64,000 bases of DNA, taken from NCBI RefSeq assembly GCF_013912375.1, contig NZ_JACETV010000004.1, forward strand, positions 248,001 through 312,000, in the 5' to 3' direction. This document shows positions 35,363 to 42,756 of this stretch, piece by piece. The notes below the pieces were generated by a model that saw only the letters and a program-made list of their open reading frames with translations, searched no databases and was not told where the DNA came from. The first letter of the stretch is position 1, and each line of letters begins with the position of its first letter. This stretch comes from Emticicia sp. BO119 (lineage in GTDB: Bacteria > Bacteroidota > Bacteroidia > Cytophagales > Spirosomataceae). Both the position numbers and the translations under genes were made by a program.

Positions 35363-36130
35363 ATGATGGATCCAGGATTAAGAATATACCTTGAAAGTAC
35401 CTTGAAAGAAGTTTCTATCGACTGCGTGATTTTTGGTTTTCATGCCGGAGAATTAAAAGTTTTATTATTGAAATGGAAAGGAATAGATGGGTGGAGTTTA
35501 CCCGGTGGAAGAATTTATTTAGAAGAATCTGTTAATGAGGCGGCGGTGCGTATTCTGCAAGAGAGAACGGGATTGAAAGAAATCTTTCTGCAACAGTTTT
35601 ATACTTTCGGAAGTAATGACAGATATAAAAATATGGATGTAGAAGCTTTAGTCAAAAAACTGGAGTGGGCATTTGGTTCGGATTTCTATGATGAAAAATA
35701 CATAAAACGTAATGTATCATTAGGATATATGGCTCTGGTAGAATTTGAACAAGTAGTTGCAACGCCAGACTGGTACACAGATGAGTGTATGTGGTGTGAA
35801 ATATCGGCAGTACCCAAATTACTTTTTGACCACAATGAAATGATTGAGGTGGCATTAAAAGCACTAAGACGACAATTAAGCTACCAACCAATAGGTTATA
35901 ATTTATTACCTGAGAAATTTACTATGCCAGAATTGCAACGTTTATATGAGACTATTCTGGGTAAACAATTGGACCGCCGGAATTTCCAGAAGCTTATGCT
36001 GAGCTACGATATTTTAGAGAAACTCCCAGAAAAGCGAACTGGAGGGGCATTTAAAGCTCCTTTCCTATATAGATTTGATAAAGAGAAATATGACAGAGCC
36101 ATGCAAGAGGAGATTTTGTTTGCAGTGTAA
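35363..36130 (+). CDS. Nudix-fold transcriptional regulator (NrtR/AraR-like)
   Basis: I take ATG 35363 (255 residues); the GTG at 35312 would put the start inside an inverted repeat. Residues about 16-150 are a Nudix fold. The box region GGRIYLEESVNEAAVRILQERTGL (residues 48-71) keeps G49, E55, R63 and E67 but lacks the second catalytic acid pattern (REUxEE becomes RILQER), so hydrolysis is probably lost. Residues about 160-255 are a winged helix (EKFTMPELQRLYETILGKQLDRRNFQKLML). Known Bacteroidota members such as AraR sense sugars. The adjacent sugar genes and inverted repeat support a sugar-responsive role. Confidence 0.85.
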   Translation: MMDPGLRIYLESTLKEVSIDCVIFGFHAGELKVLLLKWKGIDGWSLPGGRIYLEESVNEAAVRILQERTGLKEIFLQQFYTFGSNDRYKNMDVEALVKKLEWAFGSDFYDEKYIKRNVSLGYMALVEFEQVVATPDWYTDECMWCEISAVPKLLFDHNEMIEVALKALRRQLSYQPIGYNLLPEKFTMPELQRLYETILGKQLDRRNFQKLMLSYDILEKLPEKRTGGAFKAPFLYRFDKEKYDRAMQEEILFAV

Positions 36131-36135
36131 AAGTA

Positions 36136-36211
36136 AAAAGGCTCTATGTTATGCACAGCCCTAAAAGTTAGACACTAATTTTGGAGGGCTGTCCAGTAAA
36201 CTGAGCCTTTT
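36136..36211. terminator. Nested bidirectional terminator between the Nudix gene and glpK
   Basis: The outer arms are AAAAGGCTC (36136-36144) and GAGCCTTTT (36203-36211); the inner arms are ACAGCCCT (36155-36162) and AGGGCTGT (36185-36192). T tracts lie outside the outer arm on both strands. It sits between stops at 36130 and 36233 of convergent genes, so termination is the simplest reading. Confidence 0.65.
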
Positions 36212-36232
36212 GTTTATCGCATACATTCATAA

Positions 36233-37729
36233 TTACTTCTCCCAGTCAAACGAACGCTTCACAGCTTTTTTCCAACCTTTATAGAGGATATTTCGTTGTC
36301 TGGCTTTCATTTTTGGTTTCCAGCGTTTATCTATACCCCAGTTTTGCAGCAAATCGTCAAAACTTGTCCAATAGCCAACTGCCAGCCCCGCAGCATAGGC
36401 AGCACCTAAAGCGGTGGTTTCAATCATGGTAGGTCTGATAACAGGTACGTTCAACATATCAGACTGAAACTGCATCAGCAATTCGTTCACTACCATGCCC
36501 CCATCTACCCTTAAAGAACTGATTTCAATGCCCGAATCACTTTCCATCGCTTCCAGTACATCTTTGGTCTGGTAGGTTGTTGCTTCTAATACAGCACGGG
36601 CAATATGTCCTTTATTGACATAGCGGGTTAATCCGGCAATAACTCCCCTTGCCGATGATTTCCAGTAAGGTGCATAAAGCCCTGAAAAAGCAGGAACCAC
36701 ATAAGCCCCGCCGTTATCCTCTACACTTTTGGCTAATTTTTCAATATCTGTACTTTTCTGAATCATGCCTAAGTTATCACGTAGCCATTGAACCAATGCT
36801 CCAGCAATAGCTACCGAGCCCTCCAAGGCATAATGTACTGGTTGCCCGTCAAACTGGTATGCTACTGTTGAGAGTAAGCCATGTTTAGAGGGTACTAATT
36901 CTGTTCCTGTATTCATCAACATAAAACAGCCGGTTCCATAGGTGTTTTTGGCTTCTCCTGGTTGGTAGCAGGTTTGCCCTACTAACGCTGCTTGTTGGTC
37001 TCCTAAATCTCCGGCTAATGGGATACCTGATAATACTTCTGAAGTAATATTTCCATATACCTTTGAGCTTGGTTCTATTTTAGGAAGCATTTGTAATGGG
37101 ATATTCATGATTTCAGCTAATTCAGCATCCCATGCTACCGTTTTCAGATTCATTAACTGCGTACGGCTGGCATTGGTTACATCGGTAATATGTAAACCTC
37201 CGTTAATACCACCTGTCAGATGCCAGATGAGAAATGTATCCATATTACCGAAAATAGCATTGCCCTTTTCAGCGTCTTCTCTTACACCTGGTACATTATC
37301 TAAAATCCATTTAATTTTCAATCCGCTGAAATAAGTAGCCAAAGGTAACCCTGTGCGATCCTGAAAAAACTGTGAACCGTGGCTTTTTGTTAAGGCCTTT
37401 ACGGTATCATCTACACGGGTATCCTGCCATACAACAGCATTATAGTAGGCTTTGCCTGTGCGTTTGTTCCAGACAACGGTTGTTTCACGTTGGTTAGTAA
37501 TACCACAAGCAGCAATATCTTCTGTTTTGATACTTTTTTCTATACGGGCTTTAGCAATTACTTCGAGTGTATTTTTCCATATTTCTTCCGGATTATGCTC
37601 AACCCAGCCCGGTTTAGGATATATCTGCTCATGTTCTTTTTGTCCGACAGAAACGATATTTCCTTTGCGGTCGAAGATAATACAACGGGTACTGGTAGTA
37701 CCCTGGTCGATAGATGCAATGTATTTCAT
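36233..37729 (-). CDS. glpK: Glycerol kinase
   Basis: A 498-residue FGGY-family kinase converting glycerol to glycerol-3-phosphate. ATP-binding DQGTTSTR is at 8-15; [27 protein letters not shown] and the glycerol-binding region [12 protein letters not shown] match GlpK in particular. FGGY signature 2 is around [11 protein letters not shown] and the C-terminal motif is [18 protein letters not shown]. Full length. Neither glpF nor glpD is adjacent, which is unusual for a dedicated glycerol operon; the neighbour is a FucP-type permease. Confidence 0.95.
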   Translation of the reverse strand: MKYIASIDQGTTSTRCIIFDRKGNIVSVGQKEHEQIYPKPGWVEHNPEEIWKNTLEVIAKARIEKSIKTEDIAACGITNQRETTVVWNKRTGKAYYNAVVWQDTRVDDTVKALTKSHGSQFFQDRTGLPLATYFSGLKIKWILDNVPGVREDAEKGNAIFGNMDTFLIWHLTGGINGGLHITDVTNASRTQLMNLKTVAWDAELAEIMNIPLQMLPKIEPSSKVYGNITSEVLSGIPLAGDLGDQQAALVGQTCYQPGEAKNTYGTGCFMLMNTGTELVPSKHGLLSTVAYQFDGQPVHYALEGSVAIAGALVQWLRDNLGMIQKSTDIEKLAKSVEDNGGAYVVPAFSGLYAPYWKSSARGVIAGLTRYVNKGHIARAVLEATTYQTKDVLEAMESDSGIEISSLRVDGGMVVNELLMQFQSDMLNVPVIRPTMIETTALGAAYAAGLAVGYWTSFDDLLQNWGIDKRWKPKMKARQRNILYKGWKKAVKRSFDWEK

Positions 37730-37784
37730 AGGATTGAATAGTAGGATTTGAACGCCGTCTTTATCCCTTCCCTAACAATGTGGA

Positions 37785-37824
37785 AGAGGGCTGAAGTCCC
37801 TCTCACCAACAATAGGCAGAGGGA
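37785..37824. repeat. Three-arm alternating hairpin element between glpK and the permease gene
   Basis: AGAGGG (37785-37790), CCCTCT (37798-37803) and AGAGGGA (37818-37824): the middle arm can pair with either neighbour, making two mutually exclusive hairpins. The bases GGCTGAAGTCCCTCTCACC resemble common dispersed intergenic repeats, but this is only a resemblance. It lies in the 139-base gap before glpK. Confidence 0.4.
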
Positions 37825-37868
37825 TCCAGGGAATGAGGTTGAGTTCTGTCAAGTATTATTTTGTAACA

Positions 37869-39128
37869 TTATTTACTGACTTTTGAGCCTGAGAAACCAT
37901 ACCAGGCAATATAGGCAAACATGGCAACTGGTAACAGCATTGATGTGGCCATTGAGGTGCTATCTGCAATAGCTCCCATAATTGGTGGGAATGCTGCACC
38001 ACCCACAATACCCATAATTATAAATGAAGAGCCCAGTTTTGTATATTTCCCCAGGTCTTTTACACCTAAAGAGAAAATCGTAGGAAATGTAATACTTTGA
38101 AAAAAGAAGAATGCCATTAAAGCATAAACAGCCGGTTGACCTTTTACCTGTGATGCAACCAATAATGCCAATACGATACCTGTTGAATACAAACCTAACA
38201 ATATATTGGGCTTAACAAATCGCATCAGAAAAGTACCTACAAAACGACCAATCATAAACACTAACATACCCACTGAAAGTAAGCTGGCAGCATCTAATTT
38301 AGTAACGCTGATGGCCTCCATCACGAAGTTGATGAATAAACCCCATACACAGCCCTGCACACCTACATTTAAAAACTGAGCGAATGCACCTAAAGCAAAA
38401 TGCTTATGTTTAAAGAGAGCACTTAACGATTCTCCAAATGAGGCGTTATCTGTGCCTCTATCCTCTTCATGCGAACTTGCCTCCTGAATTTCGGGCATTG
38501 GAGTTCTCAGAAATAAAAAGGCTATTAATAATATTATTCCCCCTACGATCAGATAGGGTAGCTGAACAGATTTGAAACCTTCTTCCACCGATTGTTTATG
38601 TTCGCTGAACACCAACATTCGTCCTACCAATGGCCCTATAATCACACCTAAACCATTGAAAGATTGGGCGAGATTCAGACGTCTTTCAGAGGACTCTTGT
38701 GGACCCAACACTGTTGCATAAGGGTTGGCTGCTGTTTCAAGAAACGCAAGCCCACAAGCTAATATGAATAATGAAACCAGGAAGAATGTCCATGATTGTG
38801 CTTCAGTAGCCGGATATACCAGAAATGCTCCTCCCGAATACAATAATAAGCCTGCTAAGATTCCTTTCTTATATCCCCATTTTCTCATGAAAATACCTGC
38901 CGGAAGCGCAATTAAGAAATAAGCACCATAAGTAACCACCTGTACCCATGTAGATTGTGAAATAGTAAGATTAAGGGTTTCCTGAAAGTGCTTGTTCAGT
39001 ACATCGAGCATACTGATAGCAAAGCCCCATAAAAAGAAAAGACTGGTAACTAAAATAAATGGAACGAGGTAGTTGTTTTGAGTAGCGTTAGTCTGGAAGC
39101 TCTGTTTGTTCCCGGAAATAGAAGCCAT
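37869..39128 (-). CDS. FucP-type sugar MFS permease
   Basis: A 419-residue, 12-helix protein of the fucose:H+ symporter (FHS) family. Diagnostic features: LFFLWGFAISMLDVLNKHFQ in helix 1, ETAANPYATVLGP in helix 4, and the charged central loop (about 220-240). It imports a monosaccharide such as fucose, glucose or galactose with a proton across the inner membrane; the exact sugar is not shown. It is upstream of glpK with 139 bases between, so co-transcription is possible. A perfect 6-bp spaced palindrome (39167-39183) lies in its leader. Confidence 0.88.
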   Translation of the reverse strand: MASISGNKQSFQTNATQNNYLVPFILVTSLFFLWGFAISMLDVLNKHFQETLNLTISQSTWVQVVTYGAYFLIALPAGIFMRKWGYKKGILAGLLLYSGGAFLVYPATEAQSWTFFLVSLFILACGLAFLETAANPYATVLGPQESSERRLNLAQSFNGLGVIIGPLVGRMLVFSEHKQSVEEGFKSVQLPYLIVGGIILLIAFLFLRTPMPEIQEASSHEEDRGTDNASFGESLSALFKHKHFALGAFAQFLNVGVQGCVWGLFINFVMEAISVTKLDAASLLSVGMLVFMIGRFVGTFLMRFVKPNILLGLYSTGIVLALLVASQVKGQPAVYALMAFFFFQSITFPTIFSLGVKDLGKYTKLGSSFIIMGIVGGAAFPPIMGAIADSTSMATSMLLPVAMFAYIAWYGFSGSKVSK

Positions 39129-39166
39129 AGTAGTTTTTAGGGTTAAAATTGAATATGTTGACTGTA

Positions 39167-39183
39167 TGAACAGATTTTGTTCA
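39167..39183. promoter_or_regulatory. Palindrome before the FucP-type permease gene
   Basis: TGAACA (39167-39172), GATTT, TGTTCA (39178-39183): a 6-5-6 inverted repeat 39 bases before the permease ATG, probably within or just after the promoter. It is operator-like; the regulator is unknown. Confidence 0.4.
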
Positions 39184-39276
39184 AAAATGATAATTTTTTA
39201 AGAAATAATAAGATAATTTTTAAATAAATCTCTACTCAAAGCCGTAATTGAGCACATTTAAGAACAGAACAATAAA

Positions 39277-39301
39277 ATAGCGAGGGGTTAAGCCTCGCTA
39301 T
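39277..39301 (-). terminator. Terminator of the TIM-barrel gene at 39328
   Basis: Perfect 9-bp G+C-rich arms ATAGCGAGG (39277-39285) and CCTCGCTAT (39293-39301) with a 7-base loop, followed on the minus strand by TTTATTGTT. It is 27 bases after the stop. Confidence 0.8.
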
Positions 39302-39327
39302 GAGTATCTATGGAATGTTGATTTAAT

Positions 39328-40248
39328 TTAACAAAGAAATTGCTTAATGTAATTACGAGCTGTAAGAATAGCAGCTGTAACATCATCAATGCTACCTTCA
39401 TAGGCTTTATCCTCTACCTCAATCACAACCGGGCCTCTGTATCTTACGTCTGTTAAAGCTGCAAAAAATCCACGCCAGTTTACATCTCCTAATCCTGGCA
39501 ATTTAGGAGAATGATATTCTAAAGGATTTGCCATAATACCAACTCGATCAAGTTTATCCCTATATACCTTTACATCTTTAATATGAATATGATGCAGGCG
39601 GTTTTTGTATTGATAAATTGGCTTTATCTCGTCCATCATCTGGAAAATCATATGTGATGGGTCATAGTTTAAGCCAAAAAGAGGGGTTGGGAAAGTTTCA
39701 AACATTATGTCCCATACCGCAGGAGAGATTGCCAAGTTTTTTCCACCCGGCCATTCATCATTTGTAAAAAACATCGGACAGTTTTCGATGCCTATCTTGA
39801 TGCCTTCCTGCTCTGCTGTTTCGATGATAGGCTTCCAGAGTTTCTTGAAAATTTCGAGATTATCCTTCATATTTTTCTGAGGGTCACGGCCGATAAACGT
39901 ATTCATGACCGGAACACCCAATTTATTACAGGCCCTGATTACTTTCTTGATATGCTCAATATAAAATTCAGACTTTTTGATGTCGGGGTCGAGCGGATTT
40001 GGGTAATAGCCTAATCCAGAAATAGTAATGCTTCTTTCGTGGGTATAGTCTTTTATATACTTAATATGTTTATCGTCCAAATTATCGACATTGATATGTG
40101 TTACTCCTGCATAACGGCGAGCATCGCCATTATCTTTAGGCCAACACATCATTTCGATACAAGAAAAACCATTTTTAGAAGCAAAATCTACGACGTGTTC
40201 AAAGCCGAAATCGGCCAGAATAGCACTTACAAAACCGAGTTTTAACAT
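39328..40248 (-). CDS. Sugar phosphate isomerase/epimerase-like TIM barrel
   Basis: The ATG at 40246-40248 gives 306 residues (MLKLGFVSAILADFGFEHV); the frame runs 19 residues further without sense. This is an AP_endonuc_2 barrel with no signal peptide, so cytoplasmic, unlike the exported one at 31361. Metal ligands are suggested by E in KIGIENCPMF, D in GLNYDPSH, H in RLHHIHIKD and E in PVVIEVEDKAYEG. WPKDNGDARRYAGV is a family-type loop. It is monocistronic with its own terminator. The substrate could be a keto-sugar or inosose; no more can be said. Confidence 0.85.
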   Translation of the reverse strand: MLKLGFVSAILADFGFEHVVDFASKNGFSCIEMMCWPKDNGDARRYAGVTHINVDNLDDKHIKYIKDYTHERSITISGLGYYPNPLDPDIKKSEFYIEHIKKVIRACNKLGVPVMNTFIGRDPQKNMKDNLEIFKKLWKPIIETAEQEGIKIGIENCPMFFTNDEWPGGKNLAISPAVWDIMFETFPTPLFGLNYDPSHMIFQMMDEIKPIYQYKNRLHHIHIKDVKVYRDKLDRVGIMANPLEYHSPKLPGLGDVNWRGFFAALTDVRYRGPVVIEVEDKAYEGSIDDVTAAILTARNYIKQFLC

Positions 40249-40544
40249 AATTGTATGAAGGAGGTTGATATCTGAGGCGTAAATTAAGTCTTTTTGTTCA
40301 ATCATCGAAAAAAAAGCAAACGTTTATGAGATAGGGTAGGAAAGAAAATCAGTTTTTTTCCATTTTTCGACAACCAGATTCAATTATTTCTCGTATATGT
40401 AGAAAAGTAGAAACAGTATTGAGGAAATGTTTCTACAATTGCTGGTTTGTTTAATATTTGGCCAAAAAAAATGAACAAGAAAATCGTTGAAATTAATACG
40501 TTAGATAAATTTTGACGATTTTTCAATAAAAAAGTTTAAAAAAC
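40249..40544. other. Divergent intergenic region between the isomerase and sigma-factor genes
   Basis: No gene is visible. It holds an 8-base LacI-type core AAACGTTT (40318-40325), a spaced 9-bp inverted repeat (listed separately) and long A/T runs. The right edge is the sigma-factor promoter. Confidence 0.4.
40407..40436. promoter_or_regulatory. Spaced inverted repeat upstream of the isomerase and sigma-factor genes
   Basis: GTAGAAACA (40407-40415) and TGTTTCTAC (40428-40436) are perfect 9-base arms with a 12-base spacer, so half-sites are 21 bases apart, two helical turns. It lies 159 bases from the isomerase ATG and about 110 bases upstream of the sigma-factor -33 element. A dimeric regulator site is likely; which gene it serves is open. 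Confidence 0.5.
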
Positions 40545-40577
40545 TTTGGTTTTATAAAAACTTATTATTTAGTTTTG
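40545..40577 (+). promoter_or_regulatory. Sigma-factor gene promoter
   Basis: TTTG (40545-40548) and TAGTTTTG (40570-40577) are separated by 21 bases, a good Bacteroidota sigma-ABfr-type pair. Transcription would start near 40584, 27 bases before the ATG. Confidence 0.65.
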
Positions 40578-40610
40578 TTTAACTATTATAACGCTAAAAA
40601 TAAACAAGCC

Positions 40611-41117
40611 ATGACAACTCTTGAATTTAACTACGCAATTTCAAAGACCTCGAAGTCTCTAAAGCCTTTTGCATTCAGATTAACAAAAGACTTAGAAGAC
40701 GCCAATGATTTATTGCAGGATACGCTTGTAAAAGCATTTATGAACCGCGATAAATATACTGATGGTACCAATTTAAAAGCATGGCTTTATACCATCATGA
40801 AGAATACCTTTATTACGAATTATCAGAGATTGCTGAGGAAAAATACTTTTATTGATACCACTGATAACTTACATTTTATTAACAGTACAGATAGCAGTGT
40901 CGAAAATAATGCGTACTCTACTTTTGCTCTCGAAGATATTAATCATGCTGTTGAGACTTTAGATGAAAGCTATAAACAACCTTTTATGATGCACTTTAGT
41001 GGGTTTAAATACCACGAAATTGCACAAAAACTAAAAGTGCCGATTGGAACCGTGAAGAATAGAATACATATTGCAAGGAAAGAACTAAAAGAAAAATTAC
41101 AGGTATATGCTTATTAA
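40611..41117 (+). CDS. ECF-like sigma-70 family RNA polymerase sigma factor
   Basis: The ATG at 40611 gives 168 residues; a TTG at 40575 lies in the -7 box and can be dismissed. Region 2 is DLEDANDLLQDTLVKAFMNRDKY and continues to LKAWLYTIMKNTFITNYQR; region 4 is YHEIAQKLKVPIGTVKNRIHIARKELK. No anti-sigma gene is next to it. Its sequence type is that of the conserved, lone sigma factors of Bacteroidota. The transcript continues through a folded 3' tail to a terminator at 41225-41255. Confidence 0.9.
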   Translation: MTTLEFNYAISKTSKSLKPFAFRLTKDLEDANDLLQDTLVKAFMNRDKYTDGTNLKAWLYTIMKNTFITNYQRLLRKNTFIDTTDNLHFINSTDSSVENNAYSTFALEDINHAVETLDESYKQPFMMHFSGFKYHEIAQKLKVPIGTVKNRIHIARKELKEKLQVYAY

Positions 41118-41224
41118 TACATTACTATACAAAATAACATTAGTTATGAAAATGGTTCAGTGCTGAACCGTGAATAAAGAATTTTTCGAGTCAAGTGGGA
41201 CTCTGATAAAAAGAGGAAGGTTTT
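41118..41224 (+). ncRNA. Structured 3' UTR of the sigma-factor gene, candidate small RNA
   Basis: This 107-base tail has a near-loopless hairpin GGTTCAG (41154-41160)/CTGAACC (41163-41169), a second hairpin GAGTC (41188-41192)/GACTC (41199-41203), and an unpaired purine-rich stretch just before the terminator hairpin. A tail with ordered hairpins ending in a strong terminator is like a 3'-UTR-derived sRNA. No separate promoter was seen. Confidence 0.35.
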
Positions 41225-41255
41225 AAAAGTTATCTGTTTTGCGGATAACTTTTTT
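41225..41255 (+). terminator. Terminator of the sigma-factor transcript
   Basis: Arms AAAAGTTATC (41225-41234) and GATAACTTTT (41244-41253), 9-base loop, and a T6 run at 41250-41255. Confidence 0.88.
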
Positions 41256-41276
41256 GGTTTTAGGATATTATTCTTT

Positions 41277-41351
41277 TAATCACCAAGTTACATAGAGTCG
41301 CACGGTTGATTACTAATCATGCGAAACTCACTCTATGTAACTTGGTGATTA
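41277..41351. repeat. 75-bp element with perfect 22-bp terminal inverted repeats
   Basis: The left arm (41277-41298) starts TAATCACCAAGTTACA and is repeated without a mismatch in inverse at 41330-41351. Inside, CGCA...TGATTA-C-TAATCA...GCG forms a second stem. It lies between the sigma-factor terminator and the stop of the convergent SDR gene. It lacks the T tract expected of an ordinary terminator on the minus strand, so a MITE or dispersed intergenic repeat is as likely. Confidence 0.6.
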
Positions 41352-41369
41352 ACACTATTTGTCTGAAAT

Positions 41370-42134
41370 TCAGATATTCATTCCCCCTGAGACCTCGATT
41401 CTCTGGGCGTTTATCCATCTGGCTTCTTCTGTACATAAGAAAGCGACTACACCACCGATATCATCAGGTAAACCTACACGACCTAAGGCTGTTATACCCG
41501 CCACCATTTGGTTTACTTGTGCATTATCTCGTACAACACCACCGCCAAAGTCGGTTTCAATAGCTCCTGGAGCTACTACATTGGCCGCAATCCCTCGTGA
41601 ACCTAATTCTTTCGCTAAATACTTGGTTAATGTTTCAATGGCTCCTTTCATAGAACCATAAGCTGAATAACCCGGTGTAGAAAAACGAGCCAAACCTGAA
41701 GAAATATTAATGATTCGTCCACCATCATTCAGGATTGGTAATGATTTTTGAGTCAGGAAGAATACGCCTTTATAATGGATATTTAAAAGTAGGTCAAATT
41801 CTTCTTCCGTAGTTTCTGCAAAGGCAGTATGACGGCCGATTCCGGCATTATTAATCAGAAAATCAAAATGAGTAGTATTGAAATGATCTTTCAGAACAGT
41901 ATTTAGTTGCTCAAAGAAGTTACCAAAACTTTTAATATCTCCTGCATTCAGTTGTAATGCTACCGCTTTTTGTCCTGCTTTTTCGATTTCAGCTACTACG
42001 GCTTGAGCTTCTTCTCTTTGAGTATGATAAGTAAGAATTACGTCGATTCCCTTTTCGGCAATTTTCAATGCCATGTTTTTTCCTAAACCTCTGCTACCTC
42101 CGGTAACTAAAGCGAGTTTACTTGTTGTTGTCAT
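41370..42134 (-). CDS. Short-chain dehydrogenase/reductase
   Basis: A 254-residue classical SDR: TGGSRGLGKNMA cofactor loop, NNAG, catalytic S in NISSG, YSAYGSMKG (the catalytic Y and K pattern), and a C-terminal cap WINAQRIEVSGG. The substrate is unknown. It stands alone on the minus strand between the TIR element and a 112-base gap to the holin-like gene. It is not specially close in sequence to the SDR at 19633. Confidence 0.88.
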   Translation of the reverse strand: MTTTSKLALVTGGSRGLGKNMALKIAEKGIDVILTYHTQREEAQAVVAEIEKAGQKAVALQLNAGDIKSFGNFFEQLNTVLKDHFNTTHFDFLINNAGIGRHTAFAETTEEEFDLLLNIHYKGVFFLTQKSLPILNDGGRIINISSGLARFSTPGYSAYGSMKGAIETLTKYLAKELGSRGIAANVVAPGAIETDFGGGVVRDNAQVNQMVAGITALGRVGLPDDIGGVVAFLCTEEARWINAQRIEVSGGMNI

Positions 42135-42246
42135 CTTGTTTTATGTATTAATTTGATGACACAAAGGTATAGGAGGCTTATAAGATGAGTCTTGCGAGTT
42201 TCAAACTGTTATTTGTAAAATTCAAACCCGTATAGAGGAATGATAT

Positions 42247-42606
42247 TTATTCAGGGAGGTCTTGTCCCTGATTCTCATCAATCATCTCCTGGACTTTTTC
42301 TTTGATTGTGTTTTGAACTTTGTCTTTGGCAAAGATGAAAGTTGCCAGAATACCTGCATAAATGAGAAAGATAATGAGATAACCTAACCAGGCACTTTTT
42401 AACCAGATATTGAGGCCAACGGCTACGAGAATACTAAGGAAGATAATAACGGTAATAGAGAGAATAAACAGAAGTAGCGTATAAATGGCCTTTACAGCGA
42501 TTCCTTCAATTTTTTCCTGAAACCCAAGCTTTGTTAATTCAAACTTTGCTTCGATGAGCTTAACGACATTGTCTCTGAACTCGTTTATTTTCAGCAAATC
42601 TGCCAT
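42247..42606 (-). CDS. YqjE/phage-holin-superfamily small membrane protein
   Basis: A 119-residue protein with an amphipathic N-terminal helix (about 1-40), two adjacent membrane helices (about 38-65 and 70-95) and an acidic C-terminus (EKVQEMIDENQGQDLPE). This is the architecture of the holin 3_6/YqjE superfamily, common as a chromosomal protein and not evidence of a prophage; no phage gene is near. Function is unknown. Real by its length and clean membrane pattern. Confidence 0.7.
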   Translation of the reverse strand: MADLLKINEFRDNVVKLIEAKFELTKLGFQEKIEGIAVKAIYTLLLFILSITVIIFLSILVAVGLNIWLKSAWLGYLIIFLIYAGILATFIFAKDKVQNTIKEKVQEMIDENQGQDLPE

Positions 42607-42712
42607 ATTGCCTTTTCAGATTATTGTTTAGGTTGGCAGGTGTACTATATACCCGCTTTTTGATTAATGCAAGGTAGATAAAACATAGCACCTTGCAAAA
42701 AACTTAGGAAAA

Positions 42713-42750
42713 TTTTCAGTCTCTATAAAATTCTTTGCAGAGACTGAAAA
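42713..42750 (-). terminator. Terminator of the RND operon
   Basis: Perfect 12-bp arms TTTTCAGTCTCT (42713-42724) and AGAGACTGAAAA (42739-42750) with a 14-base loop, 7 bases after the RND stop. A second hairpin, GCAAGGT (42669-42675)/ACCTTGC (42690-42696), follows in the same 150-base gap. Confidence 0.72.
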
Positions 42751-42756
42751 CGAAAA

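Noticed and set aside
36155-36192. Possible IS3-type end (AAAAGTTAGACACT) between the Nudix gene and glpK
   Set aside because: The bases are explained by nested terminator arms; no transposase or second end is present.
42247-42606. Holin-like protein as a sign of prophage
   Set aside because: No phage or integrase genes nearby; this superfamily is common in chromosomes.
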